Part shown: one piece after another, positions 62,601-64,000 of the stretch
Layout: every line of letters starts with the position of its first letter
Numbering within the stretch: position 1 is the stretch's first letter
Source of the DNA: Solenopsis invicta
Taxonomy: Eukaryota > Arthropoda > Insecta > Hymenoptera > Formicidae
DNA length: 64,000 bases
Reading direction: 5' to 3'
Assembly: GCF_016802725.1 (NCBI RefSeq)
Contig: NC_052673.1
Coordinates: 9,435,037-9,499,036, forward strand
Program-made: the position numbers and the translations under genes
Notes under the pieces: generated by a model
Seen by the model: only the letters and a program-made list of their open reading frames with translations
What the model was told of the DNA's origin: nothing
The model's database searches: none

Positions 62601-62759
62601 ACTGGCATACGCATCCAAGATCCTTTTGCATGTATGCCGTTTGTACAAAAGATTAACAATTGTTGGCACGTGCCATATGTCAGCGATGATTTAGTTATTG
62701 CAGAATCATACGAATTTCCGAAAAAATGGTGCTGTTTTAAATATAACGAGAAAAGATAA
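59622..62759 (+). CDS. PRORP: Mitochondrial ribonuclease P catalytic subunit (PRORP / MRPP3)
   Basis: Metallonuclease that removes 5' leaders from mitochondrial tRNA precursors; in animals it works with the TRMT10C-HSD17B10 methyltransferase complex. Exons 59622-60481, 60808-61051, 61236-61366 and 62429-62759 give 521 residues, with phases 2, 0, 2 all consistent. The first about 40 residues are basic, aromatic and almost free of acids, as in a mitochondrial targeting peptide. Then comes an alpha-helical PPR-like region to about residue 285, and the central zinc motif CKHC (290-293) with His492 and Cys514 as partners. The NYN nuclease acids are Asp351 (VMDGLN), Asp415-416 (ADDP) and Asp436 (LDLM), matching human D409, D478, D479 and D499. 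TRKH and WHVPY are conserved. An in-frame TAA directly precedes the ATG, so the start is secure unless spliced. All catalytic residues are present; it should be active. Confidence 0.95.
60643..60708. repeat. 33-bp tandem duplication in PRORP intron 1
   Basis: Two adjacent 33-bp copies (60643-60675 and 60676-60708) differ at one base (GTGATG versus GTAATG). This is a local replication duplication inside a 326-bp intron, with no effect on the coding sequence. Confidence 0.85.
61367..62428 (+). other. PRORP intron 3 carrying a transposon relic
   Basis: A 1.06-kb intron, much longer than the other two (326 and 184 bp). Most of the excess is the element at 61397-62110, listed separately. Donor GTAAGT and acceptor TTTTAG are canonical. 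Confidence 0.75.
61397..62110. mobile_element. Putative hAT-like non-autonomous element
   Basis: The left end carries AAAGTAACGCGTTACCGTTA. The right end, on the opposite strand, carries GTAACACCGTTATTG followed by similar GTTAC motifs. The termini are therefore degenerate inverted repeats (GGGGATATTAC versus GGGAAATAATGC). Repeated GTAAC/GTTAC motifs are typical of the subterminal regions of hAT-type non-autonomous elements. No transposase frame is visible and no clear target duplication can be assigned. The family label is inference. Confidence 0.35.
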
Positions 62760-62903
62760 ATAATATTAAAAAATATAAATTTATAAAATATCGTATATTT
62801 ATTGCTGGATACTAGATGTGATTTAAAGATAAAAAAATCTTATTAGTACTTGTCTATGGACATGTAGTACACCGTGTCTTTTATATAATTTTATTATAAA
62901 AAA

Positions 62904-62909
62904 AATAAA
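62904..62909 (+). terminator. Candidate PRORP polyadenylation signal
   Basis: AATAAA 145 bp after the stop codon, immediately before the first downstream foldback element. Confidence 0.45.
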
Positions 62910-62930
62910 AAATGTTACAAATTTGATTGT

Positions 62931-63144
62931 GTACACCCAAGGACTTTGATTCTGTCCATGGGGAAATTTTCCAAACTAAGAAGTCGCTATCTTTTTACAT
63001 ATTTACAGTTTATGATTTACGTAACGACCAATAAGCTCTAGTTGTTTCATTAATCATGAACTGCAAATATGTAGAAAGTGGTGACGTCTCAGTTTGAAAA
63101 ATTTCCCCATGGACAGAATCAAACATGGACATCCTTGGGTGTAC
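62931..63144. mobile_element. Foldback MITE, 214 bp
   Basis: Arms of about 60 bp begin GTACACCCAAGGA and end with its complement TTGGGTGTAC, sharing the block around TTGATTCTGTCCATGGGGAA. The right arm has an extra 9-10 bp. It lies just beyond the PRORP polyadenylation signal. No coding capacity; it would be mobilised by a transposase encoded elsewhere. Confidence 0.75.
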
Positions 63145-63313
63145 AGTTGGGAGCACTGAGGTTGCGACACTTTCTTTGATGGTTTTTGGAATGTAGCCTT
63201 GCTAGTCGAGCAGCGAATGTTATTGCTTGGATCGACAAGTAAGAACCAATTACGTTCAAAAACCATCGAAAAAAAGTCGCAAACTCAGTGCTTCTAAAAG
63301 CTGTTCTACGATT

Positions 63314-63569
63314 AGAGTCCCTAGAAGTAGAGAGTCTGGACATTTGCCCCTAAAATGTCGGTGATGAATATGTCAGTGTATGTATGTGAGCTTTATGTGT
63401 GTGTATGTTTATCATTGTGTGCACTTGAACGTATTGTATACTGTTATCGCATTGGCTAAAGAGGATTAAACAGGGATCCGTATTGGTGCTGCCATTTTAG
63501 GTGCACAGTCACGTGCATCCAATCACGTGGAATCCACAAATGTCCAGACTCTCTACTTCTAGGGACTCT
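63314..63569. mobile_element. Foldback structure with 33-bp perfect arms
   Basis: Left arm 63314-63346 and right arm 63537-63569 are exact reverse complements over 33 bp, around the block CCCTAGAAGTAGAGAGTC. Similarity continues imperfectly outside the arms (TTCTAC motifs). The 190-bp interior has TGTATG/TGTGTG-rich sequence. Exact arms suggest recent origin or gene conversion. Confidence 0.7.
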
Positions 63570-63837
63570 ATTCTACAATGAGTTGCAAACGCCGTCGCCA
63601 GTTGCAAAGAATGGCAAGTAGCATTATTTCCGGTGGCAATGGACTCGCGGTTGCCAAACAAGAGTTGGCCAACTTTTAACTTTGGCGATAGCAACTGGCG
63701 ATCGCACCACCTTAACCTATAAACTGAATTGAAAGAACGTGGCGGAGCGCGGCAAAAATTACGACAAATGTGATTTGTGGTAGAACAATTTTTGGTAGTG
63801 ATATCTTGAATGCTAGTGCTCACATATCTCGCTAGGG

Positions 63838-63972
63838 CCACTTGCACCAACACCGATTAACTGCCGGTTAAGTGTCAACCGTGATTGGTCAATTTTACTT
63901 AACGACAAATGCGATTGGTCAATTCCGATAGAAAAATCAGCTGATTAAGTTAATCGGCGTTGGTGCAAGTGG
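63838..63972. mobile_element. Short foldback MITE, 135 bp
   Basis: The 24-bp terminal inverted repeats start CCACTTGCACCAAC and end GTTGGTGCAAGTGG, with one mismatch between arms. The interior contains two copies of GATTGGTCAATT. The arrangement, size and terminal precision are those of a MITE. I recall similar CCACTTGCACCAA termini in other insect genomes but cannot search. Confidence 0.8.
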
Positions 63973-64000
63973 TTTTTAAATATAAGAATCGACTATGAAT

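Larger units (their letters stand above)
62760..64000. other. PRORP downstream region, cluster of foldback elements
   Basis: AATAAA at 62904-62909 is a good candidate for the PRORP polyadenylation signal. The remainder is almost filled by three foldback structures at 62931-63144, 63314-63569 and 63838-63972, with GC-richer sequence between them. No gene is supported. Confidence 0.6.

Overview
The window looks like nuclear DNA of an insect, most likely a hymenopteran and plausibly an ant. It is strongly AT-rich by eye, with scattered CpG/GC-richer islands. The genes are intron-split with GT-AG junctions, there are long AT microsatellites and many short foldback (MITE-like) elements, and the three recognisable proteins are closer to animal than to any other families. 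Nothing resembles bacterial operons, CRISPR arrays or rRNA/tRNA genes. The species assignment is inference from protein resemblance and composition.

Three protein-coding genes are supported. (1) A plus-strand shaggy/GSK-3 kinase gene (sgg): a leader and N-terminal coding exon at 26237-26423, kinase exons from 31260 to 34146, and a terminal exon at 36989-37417. An alternative last exon lies 10.4 kb further on at 47723-47796 and joins in phase from an internal donor after 37322. (2) A minus-strand LRRC58-like leucine-rich-repeat gene in four coding exons, 53780 down to 50099, convergent with sgg. (3) A plus-strand PRORP gene (protein-only RNase P, mitochondrial RNase P subunit 3) in four coding exons, 59622-62759, divergent from LRRC58. 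Exon phases agree at every junction proposed.

Layout: 1-24.6 kb holds no gene I can support. It may be intergenic or an upstream intron of longer sgg transcripts. It contains GC-richer islands, a TIR element flanked by a 134-bp direct duplication, a foldback element with 250-bp arms and a hammerhead-like core, a long hairpin and a MITE. 24.6-26.2 kb is a candidate sgg promoter and leader. 26.4-31.3 kb is an sgg intron with two GC-rich islands that could be alternative promoters. 37.4-47.7 kb is the 3'UTR of the short-range sgg isoform and the intron to the distal last exon. 47.8-50.1 kb lies between the convergent genes and carries microsatellites and a foldback element. 53.8-59.6 kb lies between the divergent genes. 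62.8-64 kb is a cluster of three foldback elements downstream of PRORP.

The genes do not form a pathway. sgg is a central serine/threonine kinase in Wnt, insulin and other signalling. LRRC58 is a leucine-rich-repeat protein with a conserved cysteine-bearing tail. PRORP trims 5' leaders from mitochondrial tRNA precursors. The most notable observations are isoform features of sgg (distal C-terminus, N-terminus without the Akt-type site, and an exon-like segment at the place where mammalian GSK3B has its neuronal insert) and several structured mobile elements.
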